Assembly: GCF_009856445.1 (NCBI RefSeq)
Contig: NZ_WMFA01000001.1
Span: 372,001-436,000, forward strand
DNA length: 64,000 nt
Direction of reading: 5' to 3'
Source: Halobacillus litoralis
GTDB taxonomy: Bacteria; Bacillota; Bacilli; Bacillales; Halobacillaceae
The position numbers and the translations under genes were made by a program. This document shows positions 17,276 to 25,459 of the stretch, in pieces (position 1 is the first letter of the stretch; each line of letters opens with the position of its first letter). The notes under the pieces are model-generated. The model ran no database searches. It was not told the origin of the DNA and saw only the letters and a program-made list of their open reading frames with translations.

Positions 17276-18637
17276 ATGAGACAACCGATTATATATACCA
17301 TTTTGTTTGTTTTGTTGACGGCGTCCGGCTGTTCTTTCATTGCAAATGCTAATGAAGAGTCGGGGAAGAAAAAGGGTAAGCAGGCGGCAATGTATGACGT
17401 AAGTATAGAAACAGAGATTAATGAATTTGAAGAGTATCATATGACCGCTCATTATCCACAAACACCGAATAACCAAATTGACCAGACTATTATAGATTAT
17501 GTGAATCAGCAGAAAGCTTTGTTTAAACAAGAAAGTTATAAGAGTAAACAAAAAAATAATGGAGATCAGGCGCACGAGCTGCACATTGATTTTGAAGTCA
17601 TCCATCAAAACCAACGTTTTTTTGTTGTGAGGTTTATCGAAACGATTGATCTTGGTAGGGGTGGAGTCATTACCAATCAAACCATTATGAATTTCGATAA
17701 GAAAAATGGCAAAGCTTTGTCGATGGAAGAATTATTCAAGGAAGACATCTATTATGTCGATCGTCTTCACGATTGGACGAAAGAAAAAATGATTGATGCA
17801 GGTGAAGAAAACTCGAAGCTTATAGATAAGCTTGAGGCTAAAATTGAATTTTACGAAGACATCGCTTTGACGGGTGAAGGGGTCCTTGTATTTATAGACG
17901 ATCCAGCTAATGAGGAACCGGTCCGTGTGATAATCGAGAAAAGCAAAGTATCTAAGCTTCTTCGTTCAGAATATAAAGGAGCCTTCCAAGAGGCTCCTGA
18001 AGCAGTGACTAATCTAAATTCAGAGGATCAAGGAAGTGACAATAAATATCAGGACTTTACTTTAGATGACCATTTACATGAGGAGGGGAAAGAAGTGGCT
18101 TTAACCTTCGATGATGGTCCTCATCCTGAAGTCACCAGGCAAATCCTTGACGTACTGGACCAGTATGAAGCGAAGGCCTCTTTCTTCATGATTGGCAAGC
18201 GCGTAGGTTACTATCCTGAGGTGGTTCGGGAAGTGAGTGAGCGCGGGCATGAAATTGGAAATCATACATGGAATCACCCTCGCTTGGGTCGCATGTCAGA
18301 CGAACAGATCAATCAGCAGATCTCATCGACTCAAACGATTCTGGAACAAGTGACCGGACAAAAGGTGGACCTGCTGCGATTGCCTTTTGGAAACCTGCCT
18401 TCTGCCAACTATCAAGAAGAAGGTCATGTTGTTCCGTGGACCATTTATTCTGAGAAGTGGGAAGATCTCCCGCCGGAAGCAGTAGCAGAGGATATTCTTT
18501 CAAAAGTAGAAGGAGATTCCATTATTCTGCTTCATGACCTTCAACTTTCTACAGTGGAAACCGTAGAGCTTTTATTGGAAAACCTGTATGCTAAAGGGTA
18601 TAAAGTCGTTCCTGTCAGTCATTTGAGTGATCATTAA
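17276..18637 (+). CDS. PdaC-like polysaccharide deacetylase lipoprotein (DUF3298 + NodB)
   Basis: 453 residues. Lipoprotein signal with lipobox TASGC (Cys near residue 19). A DUF4163/DUF3298-type region (about 40-235) resembles the N-terminal part of PdaC and RsiV. The NodB catalytic domain starts near 275: VALTFDDGPHPEV (catalytic and metal Asp) and HEIGNHTWNHPRL (metal His pair). The usual RPPYG motif reads LRLPFGN here, an atypical motif 3. PdaC removes acetyl groups from cell-wall N-acetylmuramic acid; that substrate is inferred from architecture. Monocistronic. Confidence 0.87.
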   Translation: MRQPIIYTILFVLLTASGCSFIANANEESGKKKGKQAAMYDVSIETEINEFEEYHMTAHYPQTPNNQIDQTIIDYVNQQKALFKQESYKSKQKNNGDQAHELHIDFEVIHQNQRFFVVRFIETIDLGRGGVITNQTIMNFDKKNGKALSMEELFKEDIYYVDRLHDWTKEKMIDAGEENSKLIDKLEAKIEFYEDIALTGEGVLVFIDDPANEEPVRVIIEKSKVSKLLRSEYKGAFQEAPEAVTNLNSEDQGSDNKYQDFTLDDHLHEEGKEVALTFDDGPHPEVTRQILDVLDQYEAKASFFMIGKRVGYYPEVVREVSERGHEIGNHTWNHPRLGRMSDEQINQQISSTQTILEQVTGQKVDLLRLPFGNLPSANYQEEGHVVPWTIYSEKWEDLPPEAVAEDILSKVEGDSIILLHDLQLSTVETVELLLENLYAKGYKVVPVSHLSDH

Positions 18638-18681
18638 AAAACCCGTTCCGTTGTAAATTTAAAACGGAACGGGTTTTTTAT
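18637..18681. terminator. Terminator between the deacetylase and metX genes
   Basis: AACCCGTTCCGTT / AACGGAACGGGTT stem with A- and T-tracts on both sides. It can serve both convergent genes. Confidence 0.88.
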
Positions 18682-18716
18682 TTGATTTGTACAAGGGGAA
18701 AGTACCTGGTGGGATA

Positions 18717-19769
18717 TTAGATTAATTGATCTTCCACCCATTTGCCCCAACGGTCGAATTCTACGAGAAATCCATCATGACCATAGTCAGTGGGGATGTG
18801 ATGATGCTTTCCTTTTTTACAGAAGGTAGAGAATGGTTGAATCAGGGCTTCTGGGTAAAGGAGGTCGTGTTCGAAACTGAAGGTGTGGACCTCTGCTTTG
18901 TATTGCTTCGCTGCTTGTGCCCAACCATTTCTCCCTCGCCCAATGTCATGATTGTTCATCGCCTCAAGAAGGTAAAGGTAGCTGTTGGCATCAAAGCGCT
19001 CTTTGATCTTATCCCCGTGGTAGTCCAAATAGGATTGAATTTCATACGACGTATCAGTGTTATAGGACCGGTCGAACCTTTTTTCAAATAATGTACTGCT
19101 TCGGTACGTGACCATTCCGGTCATACGGGCAATTTCGAATCCCCTGAGGTCCTCATTTGAATGATAGTCCCCGTTTAGGAAATGGGGGTCACTCTTTATG
19201 GCTCTGGCACCGATATGGTTAAATGCGATGCCATAATCACTTAAATAAGGGGTAGCGGCGAGAATGAATAGTTTTTTCATGAAATCAGGGTAAAGAAGTC
19301 CCCATTCATACGTCTGCATACCGCCAAGTGATCCACCTGCAATCGCATGGACATGAGTGATACCTAAATGTTGTAAAGCCTCATATTGAGCATGCACCAT
19401 ATCCCGAATCGTGACTTTTGGAAAGGTTTGCCGGTATGGTTTGCCTGTGTCCGGGTTAACGCTTGCGGGTCCTGTTGATCCGTGACATCCACCTAGAACA
19501 TTGAAGGTGATCACTTGATAGCGATTGGTATCAATTGGACAATCTTCCCCAATTAAACCGGCCCACCAGCCACGTTCATCCCTTGAACCGACGGCGAGCT
19601 GGTTGCCCGTTAATGCGTGGCATACGAGAATAACGGGGGCATTCGTCGGCCCGTATCTTTCGTAAGCAAGTTCGACATCTGATAGCACTTCACCAGACTC
19701 AAAGGTGAAAGTGCCGATCGAGATCGATTGATTGGTTCGTGGGTGGCTGGCGGGGTTTCTTAATGACAT
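18717..19769 (-). CDS. metX: Homoserine O-acetyltransferase (MetX-type)
   Basis: About 350 residues, alpha/beta hydrolase fold. Signatures: VILVCHALTGNQ, WWAGLIGEDCPIDT, the nucleophile elbow AGGSLGGMQ (Ser) and the C-terminal DYGHDGFLVEF (His). It acylates homoserine with acetyl-CoA for methionine synthesis. The frame opens at 19793, overlapping metY, but GAAAGGAG is best spaced for the third Met (MSLRNPASHP), so I start at 19769. Downstream of metY in the same SAM-I-controlled transcript. Confidence 0.93.
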   Translation of the reverse strand: MSLRNPASHPRTNQSISIGTFTFESGEVLSDVELAYERYGPTNAPVILVCHALTGNQLAVGSRDERGWWAGLIGEDCPIDTNRYQVITFNVLGGCHGSTGPASVNPDTGKPYRQTFPKVTIRDMVHAQYEALQHLGITHVHAIAGGSLGGMQTYEWGLLYPDFMKKLFILAATPYLSDYGIAFNHIGARAIKSDPHFLNGDYHSNEDLRGFEIARMTGMVTYRSSTLFEKRFDRSYNTDTSYEIQSYLDYHGDKIKERFDANSYLYLLEAMNNHDIGRGRNGWAQAAKQYKAEVHTFSFEHDLLYPEALIQPFSTFCKKGKHHHIPTDYGHDGFLVEFDRWGKWVEDQLI

Positions 19770-19792
19770 GCTTTTCATTCTCCTTTCTTTCA

Positions 19793-21487
19793 CTAGACCG
19801 ATACGAGGGAAGTAGAAAAATCTTTCCCTGACCGGATATTCACGACAGCCTCATAAAGGCTTACCCCGGAAATGATGGCTGCATCTTCGTGAGTGATCGG
19901 TTTCCTTGACCAGAGTAATGTTGGCTTTATTTCTTTTGCTATGTTCAAGACATCTTCATCGGCTTCTTCAACATAGACGATATCCCAGTTGACATTCGTT
20001 TCTTTGCGCAGATCCTCAAGATGAGAGAAGGTAAGAACTTCAAACCCTAACCTTTCCAACTTGTTTTGCTCCATAAGAAGAGTACTTGTGCCTGCGATCC
20101 CGATCACTCTTTTCCTCAATTCCCCGTTCGAACGGTCCAGGGATGATGATAAAACAGGCTCTGCCACATGTTTGCTCTTACCATAGGATTTCTTATATCC
20201 AGTGGCGTGGAAGATGGCATTGTCCAGATCCTGGATTAAATCTTTTACAGACTCTAAGCCAACAGACAAGCGGACAAGTTCTTCTGTTACACCCGATTTA
20301 CTCAAATTTTCGTCGCTTAATTGCTGGTGGGTCGTAGAAGCTGGATGGATGATTAAAGATTTGGCATCCCCGACATTGGCTACATGCGACCAGATGGTAC
20401 TTTGATCAATGAGTTTACGACCTTCATCACGCCCGCCTTTAATTCCAAAGACAACAATGGATCCATGCCCATAGTGAAAATATTTTTGGGCTAAAGAATA
20501 AGTAGGGTGGTCTTTCAACCCTGGATAATTCACCCATTCAACACCATCGTGGTCCTTTAAGTATTCGGCGATTTCCAAAGCTTGATCCGCGTGTGTTTTC
20601 ACTCGCAAGTGTAAAGTTTCCAGACCTTGCAAAAGTAAGAATGCGTTTTGTGGGCTAAGACAGGCCCCAATATCTCGAAGCAGCTGTACGCGTAGTTTTA
20701 TGGCAAAAGCAGCAGGGCCGGCATCCACCCCGAATCGAATCCCGTTATAGCTTTCATCCGGTTCAGTGAACCCTGGGAATTTCTCATGATTCCAGTCAAA
20801 ACGTCCACTATCAACCACCACACCTCCAATGGCCGTTCCATGTCCGCCAATCCATTTCGTGGCAGAGTGCACAACGATGTCTGCTCCCCAATCGATTGGT
20901 CTGCACACATAAGGAGTAGCGAATGTGTTATCGATGATGAAAGGGATGTGGTGATCATGCGCGACATCTGCGATCGCTTCAATATCCAGTACATTCAAAC
21001 TAGGGTTCCCAATGGTCTCGGCAAAAATCGCTTTTGTATGAGGAGTAATCGCCTTGGCGAATGATTCAGGATCATCTCCTTCTACAAAGTGGACATTGAT
21101 TCCATAACGAGGGAGGGTGTGGACAAATAAATTGTACGTTCCTCCATAAAGGTTCGTGGAAGTCACAATGTCATCTCCAGCTTTAGCGACGTTCAGAATA
21201 GCCATCGTAATCGCGGACATGCCTGATGCTGTCGCCACCGCTGCGGCACCGTCCTCCAGAAGAGCGATGCGCTGTTCGAATACATCCACGGTTGGGTTAC
21301 CGATTCGTGAATAAATGTTGCCGGGCTCGGCAAGTGCAAAAAGATTTTGAGCGTGTTCCGTATCATTAAAAACATACGATGTCGTCTGATAAATCGGTAC
21401 AGCACGTGAACCTGTAGTGGGGTCAGGTTCCTGACCACCGTGAAGCAAATTTGTTTCAGGACCAAACGTGTGGAATGGTAAACTCAT
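19793..21487 (-). CDS. metY: O-acetylhomoserine sulfhydrylase with an extra C-terminal domain
   Basis: 564 residues, against the usual 425-435. Residues 1-428 are a full PLP-dependent Cys/Met metabolism enzyme: [32 protein letters not shown] and the PLP lysine in [16 protein letters not shown]. It condenses O-acetylhomoserine with sulphide to homocysteine. The last 135 residues ([55 protein letters not shown]) form an alpha/beta-looking extension I cannot assign with confidence. AGGAGGAA precedes the ATG. The SAM-I riboswitch lies just upstream; metX follows. Confidence 0.9.
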   Translation of the reverse strand: MSLPFHTFGPETNLLHGGQEPDPTTGSRAVPIYQTTSYVFNDTEHAQNLFALAEPGNIYSRIGNPTVDVFEQRIALLEDGAAAVATASGMSAITMAILNVAKAGDDIVTSTNLYGGTYNLFVHTLPRYGINVHFVEGDDPESFAKAITPHTKAIFAETIGNPSLNVLDIEAIADVAHDHHIPFIIDNTFATPYVCRPIDWGADIVVHSATKWIGGHGTAIGGVVVDSGRFDWNHEKFPGFTEPDESYNGIRFGVDAGPAAFAIKLRVQLLRDIGACLSPQNAFLLLQGLETLHLRVKTHADQALEIAEYLKDHDGVEWVNYPGLKDHPTYSLAQKYFHYGHGSIVVFGIKGGRDEGRKLIDQSTIWSHVANVGDAKSLIIHPASTTHQQLSDENLSKSGVTEELVRLSVGLESVKDLIQDLDNAIFHATGYKKSYGKSKHVAEPVLSSSLDRSNGELRKRVIGIAGTSTLLMEQNKLERLGFEVLTFSHLEDLRKETNVNWDIVYVEEADEDVLNIAKEIKPTLLWSRKPITHEDAAIISGVSLYEAVVNIRSGKDFSTSLVSV

Positions 21488-21547
21488 GGGAAAATTCCTC
21501 CTCTATTTTTTTCCTAGGGCATTCACTTTGTTGAAGAGTGAAAAAGA

Positions 21548-21712
21548 AAAGCCCTCTTCTTTAAGTAAGAAGAGGGCTTTATGTATCTCATACCTCCCCT
21601 TATCTTTCAGATCATGTGATCTGTAGGATGTAGCACCTTTTCAAGGTTTTTGCCTTGAAGGTTGCCGGGCGTCGTAGGGCCTAGTCCCTCTGCCGCTCTC
21701 GATAAGAGTTGT
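21548..21712 (-). promoter_or_regulatory. SAM-I (S-box) riboswitch and terminator controlling metY-metX
   Basis: Read on the minus strand: CTTATCGAGAGCGGCAGAGG, GACTAGGCCCTACGACGCCC and GGCAACC, the S-box core, then a P1-closing GATAAGGGGAGG. A terminator hairpin AAGCCCTCTTCTTA...AAGAAGAGGGCTTT follows at about 21550-21580. S-box leaders end transcription when S-adenosylmethionine is abundant. This accounts for most of the 355-bp gap before the next gene. Confidence 0.96.
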
Positions 21713-21843
21713 TTTTATTCAATTTTTCTGACTTGTTTGAAATTATAAAGGCGTCTTTTCATATTGTCAAACAATTTTGATACGTTTGAACCCTCCCAGC
21801 TGTGGGAATGGATAATTAAGTCTATGAGATAGGAGTGAAGTTC

Positions 21844-22041
21844 ATGAAACAATATAGTGTTGTACCTAATAAAGATGTAACTGGCTGGTTTGTAAAAATC
21901 GAAGATGTCGCTCCAACAGACCTTTATGATGAGCGTGATACTGCGGTTGCCAAAGCAGAGGAAATCGCAAAAGAAAACAAACCGAGCAAACTTCAAATCT
22001 TGGATCAAAACCATGAAGTTGAAGAAGAGCGCACTTACTAA
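21844..22041 (+). CDS. DUF2188 family small protein
   Basis: 65 residues: MKQYSVVPNKDVTGWFVKIE, then KAEEIAKENKPSKLQILDQN. The pattern of a W-x-V strand followed by an A-x-x-KAEEIAK helix and LQI strand is that of DUF2188 (YdaT-like) proteins, function unknown. ATG 21844 is chosen because AGGAG at 21831 lies 8 nt upstream; a GTG at 21835 sits inside that site. Followed by a terminator, so monocistronic. Confidence 0.82.
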   Translation: MKQYSVVPNKDVTGWFVKIEDVAPTDLYDERDTAVAKAEEIAKENKPSKLQILDQNHEVEEERTY

Positions 22042-22043
22042 TT

Positions 22044-22071
22044 AAAACTCCCCACCGCGGGAGTTTTTTTA
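22044..22071 (+). terminator. Terminator of the DUF2188 gene
   Basis: AAAACTCCC / GGGAGTTTT stem followed by seven T. Confidence 0.85.
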
Positions 22072-22098
22072 TGTGCAATTATCTATGATCAGTTGTTA

Positions 22099-22340
22099 AA
22101 GTATATAGCAGGATTGTGGAAGACTCAGTTCCGAGATGTTTTTTGGGTTCGTTACGGTATTTGGCGTCAGGGGTGGCTGGGAAGCTACTCGCTTTCCTGC
22201 GGGGATGACGGCAAGCCTCCTCGTGCTACGCACTGTGGGGTCTTGCCAGCCAATCCATTCCCGCGGGAGTCTCGCAGCTTCCCAACCACCCCATCCCATA
22301 AAGGGTATAACGAACCCCTTTTGCCAAGTATGAGTGCTCT
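22099..22340. repeat. Dispersed palindromic element, copy 2 forward arm
   Basis: Starts GTATATAGCAGGATTGTGGA AGACTCAG, ends near ACGAACCCCTTTTGCCAAGT. The core folds on itself: GGGGTGGCTGGGAAGC pairs with GCTTCCCAACCACCCC, and GGGTTCGTTA with TAACGAACCC. Paired with an inverted copy at 22463-22650. Together they fill most of the 693-bp gap before the flavoprotein gene; 22341-22462 shows nothing I can name. Confidence 0.82.
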
Positions 22341-22462
22341 TCACAAATCCTGATCTATAGTCATAACTCGCCTATAACAAGCTTTTCCATTCATAAAAGA
22401 GGTAAGAATATGCGTAATGCTTCACTTTCCATGCAAGATAAAAGCTTGTTTTTTTGGAAATG

Positions 22463-22650
22463 GTTTCGAGATACTTATATGGCAAAGGGGCGGAGGGGAA
22501 TGGCGAGACTCCTGCGGGAAAAAAGTGCAGGGTGAGACCCCACAGGACGCAGTCCGAGGAGGCTCACCGCGCTCCCGCGGAAAGCGAGCTATTCCCCGCA
22601 GCCCCATCTACCCAACAGAAGTCTCGAAACTGAGTCTTCCACTAAAGGGA
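22463..22650. repeat. Dispersed palindromic element, copy 2 inverted arm
   Basis: Begins GTTTCGAGATACTTATATGG and ends GTCTCGAAACTGAGTCTTCC, short imperfect terminal inverted repeats. Its interior (GGCGAGACTCCTGCGGGAAA, GACGCAGTCCGAGGAGGCTC, CTCCCGCGGAAAGCGAGC) is the reverse complement of the forward-arm core. Confidence 0.82.
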
Positions 22651-22734
22651 GCTTATCTACAACAAACCACTCTAGAGTTTTTGTGGTGCTCCAGTTATGA
22701 TGGAGGTATACGTTACGTGAAGGTGTGTGCAATC

Positions 22735-23955
22735 ATGAAACATCATTATGATGTCATTATCGTCGGTGCACGTGTAGCCGGCGCAAGTTTAGCTATTTTA
22801 CTAGGAGAGATGGGGAAGAAAGTCCTCCTTGTCGATAAAGCCAGTTTTCCAAGTGATACACTGTCTACTCATTTTATGTCCCACACAGGGTTTTTAGAAA
22901 AATTGGGCGTGCTTAAGCAACTGGAGGAGTCGGGGTTGAGAAAAGTAACAAGGATGCGGACCCATATTGGTAGCAGCTTCGTAGAAGGACCGCGAACATC
23001 CTATACTATCATTCCAAGAAGAGACAAACTCGACTCCATGTTGATTGAACGAGCGCTTACTTTCCCATCCGTCCAATTTAAACCTGAAACGGCAGCACGA
23101 GAGTTGATATGGGAAGAAGGGAAGGTCGTCGGCCTCAGTCTAATAGAAAAAGGGGCATCGCAGAATGTCTATGCTGATTTGATCGTTGGCGCGGATGGGA
23201 AAAACTCAAACATCGCTCACTGGGCCGGTTCAGAAAAGTATGAAGAAACGAAACCATTGCGCCCGGTCATCTACGGTTACTTTGAGGGGGTAGACCCCTT
23301 ATCAGAACCTGCTACAGAGATTTTCCTTCATGAAGGCCGTATCGGTTTTGTTTTCCCGATGGAGCCCAACCGGGACTGCCTGGGCATCGAAATCCATCCA
23401 GAAGAATTCAAAACGATGATGAAAAATCCGGAAGATTCGTTTAAACAAACGTTTGATCAAATGTATAGAATGAGAGAAAGAATGAAAGGTGCCAAGCTTC
23501 AAGGAAAGATGATAGGAACACCAGGCATGCCGAATTTCTTCCGAACGGCCTATGGAGATGGCTGGGCATTAATCGGGGACGCTGGTCACAGCAAAGACCC
23601 GAGTACAGGGTTGGGGATCAATGATGCCTTTATGCAGTCATTTTTACTTGCCGATGCCTGCTTGAAAATGGATGAGGGAGTCCCGAGAGATGAGGCAATG
23701 AAAGAGTTTGCACGGAAAAGGGACGAGCAGCTTCTCCCTGGTTTTCAAATGACTCTTCATTACGTCGAGTCCCTAAGAAAGTGGTCAGATAATGAAGTGG
23801 CACTGTTTCAATCGATGGCAGCAAATCCAATGGTATGGAACAAACTTGTTCCGAATTTATCCCGTCATTTAGAAAAAGATGCGGCTGATTTTCCTCTTCT
23901 TCATACAGCGATGCAAATGGAAGCAGAACAGTTCGGATTTAAAAAGGAATCTTAG
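22735..23955 (+). CDS. FAD-dependent monooxygenase-like oxidoreductase
   Basis: 406 residues. N-terminal FAD Rossmann motif DVIIVGARVAGASLAILLGE, a second glycine-rich region DLIVGADGKNS, and the FAD-binding GDAGHSKDPSTGLGIND near residue 282, the pattern of group A flavin monooxygenases and geranylgeranyl-reductase-like enzymes. Substrate unknown. The frame extends upstream to 22417 through the palindromic element; AAGGTG 9 nt before ATG 22735 and the family N-terminus place the start here. A small unknown gene follows closely. Confidence 0.88.
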   Translation: MKHHYDVIIVGARVAGASLAILLGEMGKKVLLVDKASFPSDTLSTHFMSHTGFLEKLGVLKQLEESGLRKVTRMRTHIGSSFVEGPRTSYTIIPRRDKLDSMLIERALTFPSVQFKPETAARELIWEEGKVVGLSLIEKGASQNVYADLIVGADGKNSNIAHWAGSEKYEETKPLRPVIYGYFEGVDPLSEPATEIFLHEGRIGFVFPMEPNRDCLGIEIHPEEFKTMMKNPEDSFKQTFDQMYRMRERMKGAKLQGKMIGTPGMPNFFRTAYGDGWALIGDAGHSKDPSTGLGINDAFMQSFLLADACLKMDEGVPRDEAMKEFARKRDEQLLPGFQMTLHYVESLRKWSDNEVALFQSMAANPMVWNKLVPNLSRHLEKDAADFPLLHTAMQMEAEQFGFKKES

Positions 23956-23991
23956 GGAGAAAAGTCGAATGTAGGTAATGAGGTGATCAAG

Positions 23992-24447
23992 GTGGAATGG
24001 ACGAAAGAAACCGCATTTACTAAATTGCAGGAAATCTATAATGATAAAGTCATGCAGGATGAAAAACGAAGAGTCTTCCAACAAGTGTACAATCATTTAC
24101 AACAGCATCTCGATGATCTTGCGGTCCAATCTGGGCTGAAGGAAAAAGCGCAGGAACAGCTGAAATTCTTCAAGGAATATACGTTCATGCCAGGAGACAA
24201 CTTGTTTCAGTCCATGCGTTACGTGTTCTTAATTGCCCGGGGTGAAAAAGAAAGAGACCCTGAAGAAACCAGACAGCATTTGAACCGCATCTATCGTTCG
24301 CTTTATCAGCCGGCAGGGCTTAAAAACCCTTATATTCCTGATTCCTTTTGGGAAACTCCGCTTGGTGTAGCATGCTTAGTAGCAGAAGAAGGCGTAGAAG
24401 CTGTCTATCCAATTCTCGATGAAGTACTGGAAGCAGAGCGTGTATAA
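23992..24447 (+). CDS. Hypothetical all-helical protein
   Basis: About 151 residues, soluble, not recognised. Content is mainly amphipathic helix (KLQEIYNDKVMQDEKRRVFQ, LKEKAQEQLKFFKEYTF, ETRQHLNRIYRSLY) with a conserved-looking end ETPLGVACLVAEEGVEAVYP. GTG 23992 has GAGGTGATC about 6 nt upstream; GTG 23983 is part of that site. It lies 36 nt after the flavoprotein and before a terminator, so it is probably the second gene of that transcript. Confidence 0.7.
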   Translation: MEWTKETAFTKLQEIYNDKVMQDEKRRVFQQVYNHLQQHLDDLAVQSGLKEKAQEQLKFFKEYTFMPGDNLFQSMRYVFLIARGEKERDPEETRQHLNRIYRSLYQPAGLKNPYIPDSFWETPLGVACLVAEEGVEAVYPILDEVLEAERV

Positions 24448-24448
24448 T

Positions 24449-24480
24449 AAAAAAGCTCAGGCTATGCCTGAGCTTTTTAC
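24449..24480 (+). terminator. Terminator after the flavoprotein / hypothetical pair
   Basis: AAAAAGCTCAGGC / GCCTGAGCTTTTT stem with a 3-nt loop. Confidence 0.9.
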
Positions 24481-24498
24481 TATGATTATTAAATGATT

Positions 24499-25344
24499 TT
24501 ATAACTGGTAGTATTTTTTTATGCTTTCGATGGTTTCTTTGAAAAGCGGTTCCCCTTCAAGGTTTGCCATCATTCCCTTTAGAATAGCAGACCTGGGCTG
24601 GTCCCTTTTCATTTCTTCCGTCAGGACATGCACCGTATCTTTCATTTCCTGATCCCCATCATTGGCTAGTTCTTCTAAGTTTAATAGCAACTGTTCTTTT
24701 TCTTCTCCGTAGAACATGGGTGGTAAGAGCTGCCGCATGGTTCTTCCCGTTATGACTGGTTGGTCACCACTCTTTTGAAAACCTTCTACAATATAGTCCG
24801 TTCTACGTAACATGGCGACTGCCAGCGACTCGAGGTCTAAATCAGCCCCCTCGATAATAATGAGATCCATGTACCCTTTGAACATCCCCTGTAGAATCAG
24901 ACTGACCTCCCATACGGTTTCATCCACCTGATGCTGATAGATGTTTTGCAAGTGACTTTTGTAGAAAAGGTAAGAGTTCACCCGCATTTGAGTAAGAAAT
25001 TGTTCGATATTCTCATTGAAGGGGATGGCTTGTTCCCGGATTTGCATAATAATGAATTCTCTGTGGTTGGCCAGTTCTTCAAAAGTGACTTGCAGTTGTT
25101 TCTTAAACTTCGTACGATCATCCGCATCGAGCTTTTGAATTTCATCAATGCGCGTTTGAATCCGTTGATAATAATAGTTGAATATGTCTAACAGCAGAGC
25201 ATCTTTCGATTTAAAATGGAGGTAGAAAGCTCCTTTTGATATTCCGCATGCGCTTGCGATTTCCTGGACGGAAGTAGAGCTGAATCCTTTTTTAGCAAAC
25301 AGCTTGATGGACTGTTCGATAATATATATTGATTTTTGTTCCAT
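24499..25344 (-). CDS. TetR/AcrR family regulator of the adjacent RND pump
   Basis: 281 residues. N-terminal TetR helix-turn-helix FAKKGFSSTSVQEIASACGI followed by SKGAFYLHFKSKDALLLDIF (about residues 13-52). The C-terminal ligand domain is longer than average. It is divergent from an RND efflux gene, and the 115-bp gap holds two TGACYARYTGGTCA palindromes, one next to each promoter. That arrangement suggests autorepression and repression of the pump, relieved by a drug or lipid-like ligand. AAGGAG precedes the ATG. Confidence 0.9.
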   Translation of the reverse strand: MEQKSIYIIEQSIKLFAKKGFSSTSVQEIASACGISKGAFYLHFKSKDALLLDIFNYYYQRIQTRIDEIQKLDADDRTKFKKQLQVTFEELANHREFIIMQIREQAIPFNENIEQFLTQMRVNSYLFYKSHLQNIYQHQVDETVWEVSLILQGMFKGYMDLIIIEGADLDLESLAVAMLRRTDYIVEGFQKSGDQPVITGRTMRQLLPPMFYGEEKEQLLLNLEELANDGDQEMKDTVHVLTEEMKRDQPRSAILKGMMANLEGEPLFKETIESIKKYYQL

Positions 25345-25393
25345 GGTTGTCGCTCCTTCAAAGTTGGAGAAGTTGATGTTTTCCCTTGACCTC

Positions 25394-25407
25394 TGACCAG
25401 TTGGTCA
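25394..25407. promoter_or_regulatory. TetR-family operator, site 1
   Basis: TGACCAGTTGGTCA: arms TGACCA/TGGTCA around a 2-bp centre. It lies immediately after a TTGACC (25386-25391) that could be the -35 of the RND gene. Confidence 0.7.
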
Positions 25408-25426
25408 TTTATATTTTATAGTGTTG

Positions 25427-25440
25427 TGACTAACTGGTCA
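25427..25440. promoter_or_regulatory. TetR-family operator, site 2
   Basis: TGACTAACTGGTCA, the same palindrome with one mismatch, 33 bp centre to centre (about three helical turns) from site 1. On the minus strand it overlaps a possible -35 (TTGACC) for the regulator gene. Confidence 0.7.
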
Positions 25441-25459
25441 ATAAAGGGGAGAGTTGAGT

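Noticed and set aside
22093-22353. Short proteins inside the palindromic elements (also near 12.4, 41.6 and 50.0 kb)
   Set aside because: Frames differ between copies, are broken by deletions, and have no ribosome sites; the DNA palindrome explains the sequence.
22417-22734. N-terminal extension of the FAD monooxygenase
   Set aside because: It would translate the dispersed element; the FAD motif begins right after ATG 22735, which has a Shine-Dalgarno.
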